From contig JAFGJF010000180.1 in assembly GCA_016929205.1 (NCBI GenBank), positions 1 through 32,430 of the forward strand: a stretch of 32,430 bases of DNA, in the 5' to 3' direction. Positions 31,360-32,430 of the stretch are shown one piece after another. The position numbers and the translations under genes were made by a program. Source of the DNA: Anaerolineae bacterium (lineage in GTDB: Bacteria > Chloroflexota > Anaerolineae > JAFGEY01). The notes below the pieces were generated by a model. It saw only the letters and a list, made by a program, of their open reading frames with translations. It had not been told where the DNA came from and did no database searches. Each line of letters starts with the position of its first letter. Within the stretch, counting starts at the first letter, position 1.

Positions 31360-32430
31360 TTAATAGTTCCTGAAAACTACCGGCATATAAACCCGAGCCG
31401 GGTTGCCAACGTACAGAATCAAGCTACTTGCCGCCGGACTGCCCAGCACGGCTTCGCCACCCACCGTGCCCGTTACCGTGACCGTCCCCAGCGTATGCCA
31501 GCCGGTGATCAGATCGGTGGTTGTAATGACAAACTGGGTAGGCACCGTTGTCGTCACCGTTCCCAAAGCAGGCAGCGTTTGCAGCCGCGTGATCGCGTGG
31601 GTTATCGCCCAATCAAATGAGCCCGATCCATCGTTACTCACATATACGGTTTTTGTCTCGGTGTTTCCCGAACCATAGGTGTGAAAAACCCGGACCTCAT
31701 CTTGGAACACCAACCTGGGTGGAACGGGATAAGCGCCTTGCCGGTCCACCGTGCGGTGGAACATAGGCCAGGGAGTCTCGCTGCTGGTTGTCCCACCTGT
31801 CGATAGCCAGATATAAACCGCACTGCCAACTGGGGCGCTAACAAAGTCAGAAGGTCCAGCAATCACAACATCCAGGTCGTCATCGTCATTAATATCATCA
31901 ACAACTGGAGAGCCCATCCCTGTCAAAGAATCTGTATCAAAGGAAGCGCCAGCATCGACCTGCCCGTTACTTTCCAGCACTCTGTTACCCCATTTACTCA
32001 CAAATAAAATCTCAACGCTCCCGTCGCCATCATAATCAGCCAATACCGGTGCCCAGGGAAATGACTGAACACCGCTGACCGTTGCCGGAAAACCGGCGAC
32101 ATTATTGCCGTTCCCTTTCCAGGCATACACTTTATCGCAGTTGGTAGCCTCGGTGCCGCATCCCACCACCACGTCCAAAGCGCCGTCGCCGTCCAGATCG
32201 CCCAACGCCGGAGCCCCCCGTACATCCTGCGCGGTCGACCTGGGCCAGTTGGCCACAGCCATACCGTTGTCGTGCCAGGCATAGACCAGCTTGCCGTTTC
32301 CGCCTGCCTGTGAATCGCCGCTGGCAACGATCACTTCCAGGTCGCCATCACCATCAAGGTCCCCCAGCGCCGGCGACGATTGAATCCAGTTTTGCGTGAT
32401 CACCGGCCAGCCCGGCACGTTGCTGCTGTC
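31360..32430 (-). CDS. FG-GAP/VCBS-repeat surface protein, N terminus cut by the window edge
   Basis: A 356-residue C-terminal fragment, open to the right edge, so the start lies outside. At least four FG-GAP-type blades with calcium loops are visible: LGDLDGDGDLEVIVASG, LGDLDGDGALDVVVGCG, LADYDGDGSVEILFVS and VDDINDDDDLDVVIAG. PWPMFHRTVDRQG then marks the end of the propeller. The remaining ~120 residues form a Thr/Val-rich strand domain (YVSNDGSGSFDWAI, TVTVTGTVGGEAVLGS) of Ig-like look, and the protein ends VYMPVVFRNY. It is probably secreted and may bind cell-surface or extracellular polymer. Its gene converges on the GT operon. Confidence 0.88.
   Translation of the reverse strand, partial: DSSNVPGWPVITQNWIQSSPALGDLDGDGDLEVIVASGDSQAGGNGKLVYAWHDNGMAVANWPRSTAQDVRGAPALGDLDGDGALDVVVGCGTEATNCDKVYAWKGNGNNVAGFPATVSGVQSFPWAPVLADYDGDGSVEILFVSKWGNRVLESNGQVDAGASFDTDSLTGMGSPVVDDINDDDDLDVVIAGPSDFVSAPVGSAVYIWLSTGGTTSSETPWPMFHRTVDRQGAYPVPPRLVFQDEVRVFHTYGSGNTETKTVYVSNDGSGSFDWAITHAITRLQTLPALGTVTTTVPTQFVITTTDLITGWHTLGTVTVTGTVGGEAVLGSPAASSLILYVGNPARVYMPVVFRNY

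Overview
The window looks like a chromosomal segment of a Chloroflexota bacterium, most likely class Anaerolineae. I infer this from protein style, not from a marker gene. Lipoproteins carry repeated Val/Glu/Lys segments right after the lipobox, secreted proteins have Thr/Pro-rich linkers, there is a four-subunit 2-oxoacid:ferredoxin oxidoreductase, and one surface protein ends in a short aromatic/hydrophobic C-terminal motif (RVYMPVVFRNY). I see no phage genes, transposase, CRISPR array or plasmid functions. Sigma-70-type promoters with a 16-18 bp spacer, most of them 17 bp, can be read upstream of many genes.

Layout, left to right. (1) 1-3483: a DUF4349 lipoprotein and a GT-C (PMT/ArnT-like) membrane glycosyltransferase, separated by a 427-bp gap that holds a REP-like inverted repeat. 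(2) 3568-6532: a tightly coupled korD-korA-korB-korC operon (CoA-dependent 2-oxoacid oxidation to ferredoxin) behind a near-consensus promoter. (3) 6554-10409: a tandem-GNAT acetyltransferase divergent from a XerD-like recombinase, which is followed by a purine nucleoside phosphorylase and a two-TM protein, closed by a strong terminator. (4) 10512-18171: a signalling and envelope block. It holds an orphan membrane histidine kinase, divergent from a stand-alone cyclic-nucleotide-binding protein and a 68-aa orphan protein, then a zinc-ribbon membrane protein, a membrane-anchored RsbR-like STAS protein, an FxLYD-like lipoprotein, a Cytidylate_kin2 protein and a four-Cys PD-(D/E)XK nuclease. (5) 18200-19953: recJ with its own promoter. 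(6) 20026-23433: leftward genes for a sugar-1-phosphate nucleotidyltransferase, a plant-like galacturonokinase, a YtxJ-type bacilliredoxin and a deoxynucleoside kinase. (7) 23558-24003: a Ser-Ser-Arg tRNA operon with promoter and terminator. (8) 24009-31291: a polysaccharide glycosyltransferase cluster in two diverging, translationally coupled operons fired from overlapping promoters. (9) 31360-32430: the C-terminal part of an FG-GAP/VCBS repeat surface protein cut by the window edge.

The observations I rate highest are these. First, a kinase with galacturonokinase rather than galactokinase signatures sits next to a nucleotidyltransferase, which suggests a bacterial uronic-acid to UDP-uronate salvage pair. 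Second, the block around 10512-17322 combines a histidine kinase, a CNBD, a membrane STAS, a zinc-ribbon membrane protein and a lipoprotein, and could be an undescribed envelope-stress signalling module. Third, the divergent promoters at 28006-28048 overlap so closely that only one can be occupied at a time. Everything is read by eye: domain names come from recognised motifs, not database searches.
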